Shown: positions 55,824 to 64,000 of the stretch, piece by piece
Position numbering within the stretch: the first letter of the stretch is position 1
Layout of the letters: the number at the start of each line of letters is the position of its first letter
Assembly (NCBI GenBank): GCA_030035585.1
Contig: CM057467.1
Location: 66,266,941-66,330,940, forward strand
Source: Dugong dugon
Taxonomy: Eukaryota; Chordata; Mammalia; Sirenia; Dugongidae
Direction: 5' to 3'
DNA length: 64,000 nucleotides
Notes under the pieces: model-generated
Database searches by the model: none
The model's input: the letters and a program-made list of their open reading frames with translations, nothing else
Told to the model about the DNA's origin: nothing
Position numbers and translations under genes: made by a program

Positions 55824-56807
55824 TCAGTTTGGTTTGACTTTTACATCTTCCCTTAATTTTTGTTTATCTGGAAATGTCCTAATTTCACCATCAAATTTGA
55901 ACGAGAGTTTTGCAGGATATATTATTCTTGGCTGGCAATTTTTTTTCTTTCAAGATTTTATGTATGTCATCCCATTGCCTTCTTGTCTGCATGGTTTCTG
56001 CCGAGTAATCTGAGCTTAGTCTTATTGTTTCTCCTCTGTATTTGACTTCTTGTTTTTCATGAGCTGCTCTCAGGATTCTTTGTTTGTCTTTGGTTTTGGC
56101 AAGTGTGATTATGATATGCCTTGGTGATTTTCTTTTGGGGTCCCTGCTATATGGGATGCGTTGAGCTTCTTGGATGGCCAGCTTTTCATCTTTCATGATA
56201 TTGGGGAAGTTTTCTGTCAGCCGTTCTTCAGTGATCTTCTCTCTGTTTTCTGTTTTCTCCCCGTTCTGGAATTCTCATCACTCGTAAATTTTTGCTTTTG
56301 ATTGTATCCCACATAACTCTCAAGGTCTCTTCATTTTTCTTTGTTCTTTTTTCTGTGTTTTCCTGAAACAGAGTTGTATCCAAGTGTTTGTCTTCAATTC
56401 TACTGATCCTGTCTTCCACCATTTCAGATCTGCTTCTCAACCTTTCTGTGACACCGTCCATTTCTGAAATCTTGTTGTTTATCTTTTGGATTTCTAATTG
56501 TTGTCTTTGTATAATTTCTAGTTGTGAATTTATTTTGGTATTTTGTTCCTGCATTATTTTCCTGAATTCTTCCAATTTTTTGTCTGTATTTTTCTTGAAT
56601 TTGTCTATTTTTTTCCTCATGTTTGTCAGCTGTTTGCCTCAGCTCTTGGAGAATTCTGAGTATTAGAGATTTGAATTCCCTATCAGGTAGTTCTAGTGCC
56701 TTTTCTTTTGCTGGAATGTCATCTGGTGTTTTATTTTGGATGCCTTCTGAAACCATCCTGTCCTGTTTTTGTAAATGTTTTGATATTGTCTGCTGTCTTT
56801 GGGGCAT
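55824..56807 (-). pseudogene. L1 ORF1 (RNA-binding chaperone), frameshifted
   Basis: The former ATG at 56807 gives 'MPQRQQTISKHLQKQDRMVS'. The former stop lies at 55826-55824 after 'GEIRTFPDKQKLRED' and 'KVKPN'. The span of 984 bp (about 327 codons) is normal for mammalian ORF1p. A long coiled-coil region ('KKIDKFKKNTDKKLEEFRKI', 'QRQQLEIQKINNKISEMDGV') is followed by the RRM start ('NLRVMRIPERGENRKQ') and the C-terminal domain ('AIQEAQRIPYSRDPKRKSPR', 'HIIITLAKTKDKQRILRAAH'). At least three frameshifts divide it: between the N-terminal and coiled-coil frames, after 'RKQREDH' near 56228, and near 55900. Confidence 0.93.
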
Positions 56808-58456
56808 TCAGTAGTTATTTTTCTCGTTTATTGATTGTAGGTTTGTTTGTTTTGTCCCTTTTTTTTTTTTTAAATTTGAGTATGTCTGAGCAGGCGGACT
56901 GTGTGTTCTTTGTTGTTTGCTCATCTGTGGGCACAATACTTTTCACCTCCTTCTCCAATTGGCAGGGTCAGTCATTCAGACGTAGTACGGCAGGGCAGGT
57001 CTAGCTGAAGAGGAGTCACTGGAATGGGTTATCTGTGGCACTCACTGTCGCCACCAGGGCAGTTCGGCAATCAATGCAGGGCAGGTTCCAGTAGGCTGTG
57101 CCTGTGCTGCTTGGTGGTGTGATGTTAAGTGCATGGTGCAGGTAGGCAGGATGTAGCGGGGTGATTTTTATGGGTGGAGCTAAGATGGATATGGGAGAGA
57201 GGAGTGAGTAACAGGAGCCAAAAACATAAAAACAAATAAACAAAAAAAAAAATGCTAGGGTAGCTTGCCGTTTGAGTGGAGAGATGAGAGACTATGAAAT
57301 GGAGAAAAACAGAAAGGGGAAGAGGAGGAACAGAAAAGAATGAACAAATAAAAATCAGAAAGGTTGACGAACCGCAAAGTTCCCAGGGATCCCACCTGTG
57401 CAGCTATGAGGCCTGGGCAAGTCGCTTTCAGCTGTTGCAGTACAGCCTGGCCAGAAGGTGCAGAGGCATACAACGCCAGGTATTCAGGGACCAGAAAGAG
57501 AAGGAAGATATAGGTAGACGAGAAACTGAGTAATGAAGAAAGACGAAAAGGGAAAAACAGGGAGAAGAAAACAAAACAAATTAAAAACAAAAAAAAGAAA
57601 GAACAAGAAAAGCCCCCAAAAACACAGAAAAAAAAAAAAACCAAGAAAAGAATTGCCTTCAGGGATCCCTCTGCACGCCTGTGCAAGCCGCGGGGGTAGG
57701 TGCCAAGCCACACAGCACCACCTGGCCAGCACTGGCTCCCAACTCATGAAAAGGAAAAGAAAACAAACAAACAAACAATTCAAAACAAACAAACGAACAA
57801 AAGCCCAGGGATCCTACCAGCGCGGCAGCCCAGACCGGGAAGCAGCTCCACACTCGAATGGAGGTCCACAGCCCCTTAGGAAGAAGCAAAGATGGCGCAT
57901 GGACCCAGGTATTCGAGCAAAAGGAGGGGGAGGGGGTGAGAGGTAAGGAAGAAATCAAAAGAAGCGGAGAAAAGCAACACCAGCAGCCAACAAATGGCAC
58001 TCAGAGAGCCAGCCCGTTCGGGTGTGTGGAATCCAAGCAGCCGGTGTTTCCCGGACAAGAGACTGTGGCCACGGGAAGCAGACGATGCCGAGTTGGGGTG
58101 AAGAAGGGTGGGGGGTGGAAAAGCGTATATCGCAAATTACTGGTTGTTTTGTCTCCCGCTGAAAGCTCCATGAAGCTGCTTTCTTGTACCCCCTGTTTGC
58201 TGGTCTCCAATAGGAGTTCAAGATGGTGGATCCACGCTTCATGAGTTGGTAGGGGACCTCTGCATGAACCTCTCCTCACTCTCCATTCTCTGTCAGTTTT
58301 CTTACTCCATTTGGTGCTTGTCTGAGTTCTTTATCTCTTCATTCAATGTTTTAGGGTTTTAGGATTGTTGTTTTCTCTGTTCGGCTTAGTTTTTCGGATC
58401 TTTGTTGTGGAGGGACAGTGTGGTGCTTCTGCCTAGAGCGACATTTTGCCGGAAAT
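56808..58456 (-). promoter_or_regulatory. L1 5' UTR / internal promoter region
   Basis: A 1.65-kb leader reading on the minus strand from 'atttccggcaaaatgtcgct' at its very 5' end. It is more GC-rich toward the start, with 'ccaccatcttgaactcctat' near 58220 (sense), a possible YY1-type CCATCTT core, and another 'gccatctttgc' near 57892. Open frames on both strands here (such as 57533-57946, 57858-58244 plus, 57255-57713 minus) have no recognisable domains. An A-rich tract in plus sense (57540-57660) marks a T-rich leader section. Confidence 0.75.
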
Positions 58457-58470
58457 CTAAATTAGCTTTT
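58457..58470. repeat. Target-site duplication, 5' side of full-length L1
   Basis: 'ctaaattagctttt', identical to 50355-50368. The following 'aaaa' completes the TT/AAAA target on the minus strand. Confidence 0.92.
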
Positions 58471-59189
58471 AAAAGAAGTGTTAACTCCAATTCTCAAATT
58501 TAACATCTTCCAGAGTCTTATTTTTTCTTTTATTTCATTATTATTATTATTTTTAATGTAATAAATTTTCTAAAAAGATCTCATCCACATCTTTCTTGAA
58601 CATCTGTGTGTTTTTGGTGGGCAGAGTTATGAAGGCTGATTAGATATCAAAGTACCAGCTGTGGGTCTCACTTCTGTTATTCTCTTCCCTGGCGATCAAA
58701 CAAACACATGGAATAAAAGAAATAATGGAGGAGAGACTGCAACATTTTAGTTGTGCTCAGCAGAGAAGAAAACAGACTTTGCATATCTCCGTTATGTATT
58801 TATTCTGCTGCCTTGCAGTGGGGTAGGGAGAAAGCTGAGCAGCATGTGTGCACATTACTGAGGGTGATCAAAGGAAGATAGTGTGTGCAGCTCATCTGCC
58901 TTGGGGGAGAATGGATGATAATGGCTTGGTGATTTATAGAGAGCAGAGAAGTACAAAAGCTCTGGACTATAATCTCCCTGACTTGATAAGCCCTAGAAAA
59001 TGACAGGAATGAGACCCCCTACTCCCCACAGTGACATATGCAAATGCATGGCCTGTGACACTCATCTATAAAATAAGGAAGGCAACTCCCCATTAGCTTT
59101 CCTAGTAACCTGTTTTGTGGTTTACTTAGTGAGACATATTATGAATGGTATTGCTGTAACCAACTCTCTGGTACCCACAGGACGAAGCA
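58471..59189. other. No gene seen
   Basis: Unassigned single-copy-looking DNA downstream of the L1 insertion point. Removing the L1 would join this to 50354. Confidence 0.4.
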
Positions 59190-59475
59190 TAATTTTCTTA
59201 GTAAGGTGACTGAACAGATCATTATCTGGCCCCAGCTTGCTTTTTCTCTGGCCTCTCCTCACGCCCTTCTCTGTATTCTCTCTGAAGGCTGCAGCATCTC
59301 AGCTTTCCCTGTAGTGAACTATCCTATGCCTTTGTACATGCTATTGTCTCTATTCAAATTGCTTTTCTCCCTTCCTTTTCTTCCTGCTCTGCCACATCTT
59401 ATGAATGTCTCCTCATTTTCCAAGACCCACCTCATATGCCACCTCCCCACTGAGACTTTTTTCAACTTCACAAGT
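59190..59475 (+). repeat. L2 LINE fragment
   Basis: 'cattatctggccccagcttg', 'gcctttgtacatgctattgt', 'cttcctgctctgccacatct' and 'aagacccacctcatatgcca', 'cctccccactgagac' follow the part of L2 upstream of its 3' end. The 131-codon frame at 59206-59601 is a chance frame through it. Confidence 0.7.
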
Positions 59476-59485
59476 AAGGAAGATG

Positions 59486-59586
59486 GGAGTCTTGATGGCA
59501 CAGTGGTTAAGAGTTTGGCTGTTAACCAAAAGGTTGGCAGTTCATATCCACCAACCACTACTTGGAAACCCTATAGGGCAGTTCAC
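59486..59586 (+). repeat. AfroSINE, 3'-truncated
   Basis: 'ggagtcttgatggcacagtg', 'gttaagagtttggctgttaa', 'ccaaaaggttggcagttcat' and 'gaaaccctatagggcagttc' are present. The copy stops before 'tactctgtcctatagg', so the 3' half and tail are absent. That is unusual, because retroposition normally truncates the 5' end, and it points to a later deletion. Confidence 0.88.
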
Positions 59587-59889
59587 CTACTTCTTATTTA
59601 ATATTATTCCAGGCAGTAGGGACTCAGGGATGAACAAAACAAAAAAAATTCTCTATCTTCATAATGCTTAGATTATGGTGGAGAAGACAGACAATAGACA
59701 AATAGATATGTAAATATATATATATATATTTATGAAAATAACATATACATTGTTTTTTGTATATAGCACAACCCCCCTCTGGGCATTATTCTCATAAGTG
59801 CCCTATACCAATGTTTTTTACATGTTGCTGACTTCAATTTCATTTTTTTTTCCCTGACCAACGGATTTAATGTTAAGTCTTCATGTTGG
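59587..59889. other. No gene seen
   Basis: 'ttattccaggcagtagggac', 'tcagggatgaacaaaac' is an old repeat-like phrase. A (TA)n run lies at about 59715-59731. Confidence 0.4.
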
Positions 59890-60535
59890 TGCTTCTTGAT
59901 GTGGAGGTTTGGTTCCCAGCAGCAGACCCTCACCAGCCTACCCTGGAGTTTGTAAAGTGCCCCTCTCCCGGCAGGATCCCTTCCCTGCTCTGCAAACCAC
60001 TTTCTCCTTTGCAGGAAGAAATCACTTTTTCTGCTCTGGAGACAACCATTGCCAGGGCGGTCAGCCCCAGACTAGGAAGTGCACAGATCTGTGCACCCCA
60101 GAGTAGAGAGGCCACTCAGGCGGCAAGGCCAGTGCGCCACAGCAGAGTGCGTTCCGCCCCACAACCAACTGTCTGGATGCTGCACTCAGGCCATTGGAAT
60201 CTTCTGCCTGCACAGATTCCAGGGGCAGACGTGAGAGCTGTGGACACAAAGGGGTCGCAGGTCCTTCTCTCAAACAGGATGGTTGACTGGCCACCCCAGA
60301 GGTCCAGTGGGACCAGGGCAGTGCGTGCCCACACCGGCAGTGTCCAGGACCTGAGTGCATGTGGGAAACAGTCCCTGTCAGCAGTGGTACTAGCCCATTC
60401 TCAGGTTGTGGCAGCCCTGCCCTGCCCTCCACCCTTATCCTGAGCCATGTACTTGGGCGCAGATAGGCTATCAGGAACTGTGCTGCACTCAGGCTTGGAT
60501 GAAAACTGCCCCAGAGCAAATGCACAGTTTCTATT
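59890..60535. other. GC-rich block, origin unknown
   Basis: About 650 bp with much higher G+C than its surroundings. A 186-codon frame runs on the plus strand (59883-60443) and a 154-codon frame on the minus strand (60061-60525). I find no recognisable domain in either, and no splice or promoter context. The scarcity of stops follows from base composition. It may be an internal or LTR piece of an unrecognised retroelement, an old L1 5' leader, or a decayed CpG-type region. Confidence 0.4.
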
Positions 60536-60704
60536 GTTTATTTCTAATTACCAGGGTACTACCAAACTAGATCCATGACTTCTTGACCATGGCTTATACC
60601 TTATACAAATATGATCAAAAGTAACTTTTTCAAACTACTGAATGAGGATGAATTAAGCCAAAATTCACTTCTGGAAATGTCATGAGACATGAGCAATACA
60701 TGCA

Positions 60705-60805
60705 TGGGCGTGCTATGCTAGAACTTTTTACCATAATTTTGTCATTTCCATGGGTTGTGTGTGCGCCTGTTTTTTACATGGGTACACTATTTGTGAAAAA
60801 TACGG
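60705..60805. mobile_element. Half-copy related to the palindromic MITE-like elements (probable)
   Basis: The right end 'cactatttgtgaaaaatacg' plus g, followed by TA (60806-60807), matches the right terminus of the elements at 10809 and 41667 ('gttatttgcgtaaaaatacgg'). 'gcgtgctatgctag' at 60708 matches their inner arm and 'gtgcgcctg' near 60761 their subterminal block. The left arm is missing or too diverged. Confidence 0.45.
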
Positions 60806-60807
60806 TA

Positions 60808-61079
60808 ATAGAATGTAGGGTACTGACATTCTAGAAAGAAGAATGAAGTGAAATATAGAAATAGAAAATGATGGGAGAGGGTGATTAAGGGCCTTTGAGG
60901 ACTGCCTCTGAGCTAAGGAAGTTAGGGAGCTGGCTTTTGGATACCTGGGAAGACAAAATTCCCTGGGACAGGGACATTCCTGGATTATCTGAGGGACAGT
61001 GAGGAATAGAGCGTAACTGGAGCTGAATGTGCAATGGGGAAAGTGCATAAAATGAGGTCAGAAAATGACTCATAGAAGT
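60808..61079. other. No gene seen
   Basis: Unassigned. Minus frames 60728-61048, 60885-61103 and 60985-61170 overlap each other and lack domains. Confidence 0.4.
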
Positions 61080-61265
61080 CACCATCATAGCTAAGCAGGC
61101 CACAGCACAGATTTTGAATTCTTCTAAATGGGATCAAAAACCTTTGCAGGACTGAAAGCAGGAGGCTCACATCGGTCTACAGTGGCTGTTGATAGAGAAC
61201 AGATCATAGAGGTGATGGTGGAAGCAGAGAGACAAGTTAGGAGCCATCTAAGGAGAAATGAGGGA
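61080..61265 (+). repeat. Ancient mammalian repeat fragment, family not named
   Basis: 'aaaacctttgcaggactgaa', 'agcaggaggctcacatcggt', 'ctacagtggctgttgataga' and 'ggtgatggtggaagcagaga', 'caagttaggagccatc' belong to the same old family as 37050-37900 and 42430-43350. Confidence 0.5.
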
Positions 61266-61289
61266 ATCCATTTTGGACTATCCCTGTCA

Positions 61290-61735
61290 ATCCATCTGTT
61301 CTAGTTGAGCTGGCCATCTCTCTCTGTCTTGAATACACTCAGCCCTTCCCCACTCAGGCTTTTTCCCTCACTGTCCATCATCTAGAATGCTCTTCCAGCT
61401 CTTCTAATGGCTGGCTAATTCCTTTCCTTCAGATTTCAGCACACCTGGCATCTCCTAAAAGAAGTCTTCCCTGATTGTTCTATCTAAAGTCTGCTAACAT
61501 CATAAGCTTCCATCCCACCCACCAGTGCATTACCTTCATAGCATTTATCACAATCTATATTTCTTTTGCTTATTGTTTGGTTTATACTTTAATTGTACAT
61601 CACCCCCACTGGAATGAAGGATCAAGTAGACACAGCCTTTGTCTGTTGTTCACCAGTGCGCCCACACTGTCTATTAGCCATTCCTGGTACATCCCAGGTG
61701 CACAAATAAATACTTACTTGTTAATGAATACATAG
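61290..61735 (+). repeat. L2 LINE 3' part
   Basis: 'ctagaatgctcttccagctc', 'agaagtcttccctgattgtt', 'atcacaatctatatttcttt', 'cccactggaatgaaggatca' and 'caggtgcacaaataaatact' run through the L2 3' region. An A17 run (61741-61757) follows. Confidence 0.75.
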
Positions 61736-61757
61736 TTAACAAAAAAAAAAAAAAAAA

Positions 61758-63768
61758 GATTGAATGAACAAACCAAATGGATAAGGTGCTATGGCGTCCA
61801 AAGGAGGCATACTCTGCCTGGTTTTGGAGACTTAGGAAAGGATACTTACAAGTGATTTTTAGTTATAGAAGGCAAACACTAAATAAGGGAGAGTGGATTT
61901 CAATTTATTTCATATTTTTCCTCACTTAAGGACCTGGTAAAACATATTTATTAGATATAGTTTAAAAGACATCCTCCATTCAGTCTTCTACTCTACTCTT
62001 CCTTTTCTTGGCGAGGCTCAAGAGCCACTGCTCCTTTCTTTGTGTTCCATGTTTGTTCTTCTTTAACATCAGTCCAGGTGGGGTTGTCATATTGAACCCT
62101 TATTGCTATTTACAGAATGTTTCTGCTTATGGATTGGCTCAAAGATCTTGCAAGGTGCCAAGCTTAGCAGTCTTTGCTTACTCAATAGCTCCTAAAGGCA
62201 TGTATTTATATGTATGTATTTATATGCTACATATTCTATGTTTGATTGAAATGGAAAATGAGACAATAATAGGTTAAGCCATTTCTACAAGATCATGCAG
62301 GTATAAAATAGTAGGACAAGGATTCTAAACTGGTTAGTCTAACTGCAAGTTAATTGTTCTCTTCACTCTACTACCCTATTGGGCAAGTTAGATCAAAGTA
62401 ATTTAATTATTTTCATCTTCTACGGTTAAAAAAAAAAAAATTGTGGAGCTGGCACAATAAAAGTCCTCTTTCTGTTATTGCCATGTTTTGTGTTCCTTAT
62501 ATTTGTATACCAGATGTTTTTCTAAACTCTTTCACACTTCTCATAGCAACACATATGTTATCGATCCACTTTTATACCTAACAAAACAAAGGAAGCAAGA
62601 TGTGGCCCCTTTCCTTTCCTTGGAGTTGCTCTGAATTGAGCTTTCTGGGGCAAGTATTGTTAGGTCTTTCAAAGTCTTTTAGATGATGAGATTTTTGGAG
62701 AGGTTTTCATGGCTTCATCACTACTGCAGACTCTGCTTCCTCGGTATTTTATGACAATATTCTACATTTATACACTGTTGTTTGCCAGGGGCCCTCGACT
62801 TCATAATGGAAAGAACTGAGTATCAAGATGAACCTAAATAGTACAAACAAACGTGATATGAAAGTGACTGAGACATTCCTTGGGTCAAATTTTTCAAGTG
62901 CTATCATGAGGGTCAACAGGTATAAGGCTGACATTTTTAGATATTAACTTGTGGTACAGGTTTCAAGATGGGACCCAATAAATTTGATGAACTGAATAGT
63001 AAAGGATATTTCCAGTTTCACCTTTTCTGTAATTATTAAGCACTTTATTCCTATAGGGTCAAGGTCTACATGCTTGAATAGGGGTGTGGGTGCATTTAGT
63101 GATGCTATCTCACTCTCTTAATGCTATTATATCCACTAGTCAATATCATATAATTCAGTTTTTTACAGCATTATGAAATTCACACTTTATGATGTGCCTT
63201 AAGGAGAAAAAATAAGAAAAATCATTTGGGCTAAGAATCAAACATTGATTAGATTAAAAACACAGAGTAAATGTCTATCGTAACAGTCACACCTATTTTG
63301 TATGGATAAATCAGTGTAATATGCAATTGTAGAATAGATACCTAGTTCTAGTATAGTTACAAAATTGGATGTTTTATGTCATAAATCTGATTCTAATTTT
63401 TCATATTTCATCAAGATGTATTGTCCTCTAACAATGTAAGTATATAGCATACCTGGTGTGAGCATAGTGAGAAATGTCTAATGGGTTTTAACTTATTTAA
63501 AATGCAAACCAAAAAATAAGTTTAATAAAAATGATTTTAATATTTCATTTATTTTTCAATAAAGTTCCCATATATGTTCATAACATAGGGCATATTTTAG
63601 TTTTGCTGGCTAAATCATTCATTCATATATTCATTCACTTAATATGTACTATTTATTTACTAACTTCTATCACATCCTAAATGCCTGATTTATGGGACAA
63701 TTTGTTTCTTTTTTCTTTTGTTTAATACTTTGAAAAATAAAGTAGATATTATGTACAATTTATAAGCA
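61758..63768. other. No gene seen; faint MIR traces
   Basis: Diverged reversed MIR text may lie at 62240-62360 ('gaaatggaaaatgagacaat', 'gccatttctacaagatcatg'). An A13 run lies near 62427-62439. Nothing gene-like was found in the open frames at 62008-62277 and 62749-62934. Confidence 0.4.
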
Positions 63769-63775
63769 ATTTCCA

Positions 63776-63983
63776 AGGAGACTTGATGGTGCCAAAGTTA
63801 AGTACCCAGCTGCTAAATGAAAAGTTAGCAGTTTGAATCCACCCAGTGGTTCAGTGGGAGAAAGACCTGGTGATCTGCTTCCATAAAGATTACAGCCAAG
63901 AAAACCCCATAGGGAAATTCTGCTCTGTCACGTGGGGTCAATATGAGTCGGACTTGACCATGGTACCCAACAACAATAAAATG
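63776..63983 (+). repeat. AfroSINE with target duplication
   Basis: 'aggagacttgatggtgccaa', 'agctgctaaatgaaaagtta', 'cagtttgaatccacccagtg', 'gacctggtgatctgcttcca', 'gtcacgtggggtcaatatga' and 'gtcggacttgaccatggtac' give a longer-subtype copy ending in a (CAA)n-like tail. The 7-bp repeat 'atttcca' lies at 63769-63775 and 63984-63990. Confidence 0.9.
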
Positions 63984-64000
63984 ATTTCCAGTGACGTTCC

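Larger units (their letters stand above)
50369..58456 (-). mobile_element. Full-length afrotherian LINE-1, decayed ORFs
   Basis: An 8.1-kb autonomous-type LINE-1 lies on the minus strand with both ends defined by the exact 14-bp duplication. In its own sense the order is: 5' UTR (58456-56808), ORF1 (56807-55824), a spacer of about 470 bp, ORF2 (55351-51535) and a 3' UTR of about 1.17 kb (51534-50372) with almost no A-tail left. ORF lengths match those of intact mammalian L1s, so gross structure is complete. Frameshifts and stops in both ORFs mean it cannot move itself. Complete length, perfect duplications and modest divergence suggest a fairly young afrotherian subfamily. It could have carried the machinery that made other L1-type insertions. 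Confidence 0.95.

Noticed and set aside
57255-57713. 152-codon minus frame rich in Phe/Leu
   Set aside because: It lies in the L1 5' UTR over a long A-rich plus tract. Its composition explains the frame, and frames on the other strand overlap it.
59206-59601. 131-codon plus frame
   Set aside because: It runs through L2 text into an AfroSINE. Both are non-coding here.

Overview
The window is nuclear DNA of a placental mammal, almost certainly an afrotherian and most likely an elephant or another paenungulate. The main evidence is a set of tRNA-derived SINEs of the AfroSINE type on both strands. They start like 'ggagccctggtggcgcagtgg', carry 'ctgctaaccaaaaggt', and end in 'gagtcggaatcgactcgacgg'. 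An RTE/BovB-like LINE fragment in the same window shares its 3' tail with these SINEs. MIR, L2, MER5A-like, MLT1-like and old L1 relics are the usual eutherian background. The species is inferred from repeat content only.

No functional protein-coding gene, exon series, tRNA, rRNA or known ncRNA could be supported. The stretch is AT-rich and reads as intergenic DNA, or the inside of a very long intron. Nearly all open frames of 60-240 codons are chance frames or decayed transposon frames. The one host-gene-derived object is a processed pseudogene of AKIP1 on the minus strand (25472-26483). It is intronless, has a premature stop and frameshifts, an AATAAA signal, an A-tail and L1-type target-site duplications.

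Layout. 1-23 kb: sparse old repeats (MIR, L2, HAL1/L1 fragments, MER5A, an MLT1-like LTR), several AfroSINEs and a palindromic MITE-like element (10809-11000). 23-25 kb: an antisense L1 3' UTR abutting an antisense RTE/BovB fragment, then a MIR and an AfroSINE. 25.5-26.5 kb: the AKIP1 retrocopy. 27.3-28 kb: another antisense L1 3' UTR. 31-37 kb: antisense old L1 in two blocks, each with its own 5' end and each holding an AfroSINE. 39.1-39.6 kb: a solo LTR with CCAAT and TATA boxes and a perfect 5-bp target duplication, inserted into an L2. 41.7 kb: a second palindromic element. 45.5-45.8 kb: two AfroSINEs at one target motif. 48.7-49 kb: a minisatellite with a period near 90 bp. 50.36-58.47 kb: a full-length afrotherian L1 on the minus strand (5' UTR, ORF1, long spacer, ORF2, composite 3' UTR) with 14-bp target duplications but frameshifted ORFs. 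58.5-64 kb: L2, a truncated AfroSINE, an unexplained GC-rich block (59890-60535), a half-copy related to the palindromic elements, and a last AfroSINE.

The parts do not work together as an operon or locus. They record retrotransposition: L1 machinery probably made the AKIP1 retrocopy and the L1 copies, while RTE machinery probably moved the AfroSINEs. The items most worth a second look are the palindromic TA-flanked element family, the composite L1 3' UTR with an internal A-tract, the double SINE insertion and the unexplained GC-rich block.
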